From positions 1 to 44,478 of IMG/VR virus record IMGVR_UViG_3300032116_000404: a stretch of 44,478 nt of DNA; one strand, written 5' to 3'. The notes beneath the pieces are model-generated. The model was not told where the DNA came from and searched no databases. It saw only the letters and a program-made list of their open reading frames with translations. The stretch comes from a virus. The position numbers and the translations under genes were made by a program. Shown piece by piece: positions 44,397-44,478 of the stretch (the first letter of the stretch is position 1; each line of letters begins with the position of its first letter).

Positions 44397-44478
44397 TGGG
44401 GAAATTTTTGTGGGATTTTGCCGGCCTCGGCGGGGTTTATAGCGCGCAAACCGCCGCGCCCCCTCCCCCGCCCCGCAC

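Larger units (their letters stand above)
43950..44478. other. Gene-free right end, regulatory or replication region
   Basis: No gene is supported here. Minus-strand frames extending from the 128-aa gene have no start signals. The stretch contains a 9-bp hairpin (44108-44141), an orphan ribosome binding site with a five-codon frame, a pair of 14-base inverted repeats (44143-44156 and 44253-44266), a plus-strand terminator, a possible late promoter, a seven-unit iteron array, and a GC/C-rich last 50 bases with nothing recognisable. Confidence 0.7.

Noticed and set aside
1-44478. tRNA genes, integrase or other lysogeny genes
   Set aside because: I saw no cloverleaf with a conserved T-loop and no tyrosine or serine recombinase motif, though a weak or unusual tRNA cannot be excluded without a dedicated scan.

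Overview
The window looks like a whole, or almost whole, genome of a GC-rich tailed phage with a podovirus-type virion. No single-subunit RNA polymerase, integrase, tRNA or CRISPR array is visible, so transcription is presumably by the host RNA polymerase. Spanins imply a Gram-negative host. GC-rich codon use would fit a beta- or gammaproteobacterium, but I cannot name the host or closest phage from sequence alone.

Layout. (1) 1-710: gene-free left end with an alternating purine/pyrimidine tract, short repeats, a 69-bp imperfect palindrome and a candidate promoter. (2) 711-5677, plus strand: small early genes. Six of their junctions carry a recurring ~70-nt structured element whose hairpin stem covaries between copies. 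Recognisable products are a pentapeptide-repeat protein and a C5-methyltransferase-like protein; the rest are unknown. (3) 5756-11204, plus strand: a tightly overlapping run that includes an HTH protein, a PAPS-reductase-like PP-loop protein, several micro-proteins and a RuvC-like resolvase. (4) 11204-20050, plus strand: replication and recombination, with a SNF2-type helicase, a Pro-rich protein, a RecB/Cas4-like nuclease, an SSB-like DUF2815 protein, a family A DNA polymerase, a small winged-helix-like protein and a primase-polymerase/AAA protein. (5) 20047-43949, minus strand: lysis genes (membrane protein, nested Rz1/Rz, GH19-like endolysin), tailspike, internal virion proteins (one with a lytic transglycosylase domain), GNAT-fold protein, tail tubular proteins B and A, major capsid protein, scaffold, portal, large terminase and two further late genes. 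The small terminase (42471-42992) is the only plus-strand gene inside this block. (6) 43950-44478: gene-free right end with hairpins, a plus-strand terminator, an orphan ribosome-binding site and seven tandem 16-bp iterons.

Early genes presumably modify the host and protect phage DNA. The middle block copies and resolves the genome. The late block, probably read from the right end leftward, builds and releases particles. Both convergent gene junctions end on a shared CTAG double stop. The most notable unexplained signals are the covarying intercistronic element family, the terminal iterons with sequence relatives at the other end, and the inverted small-terminase gene.
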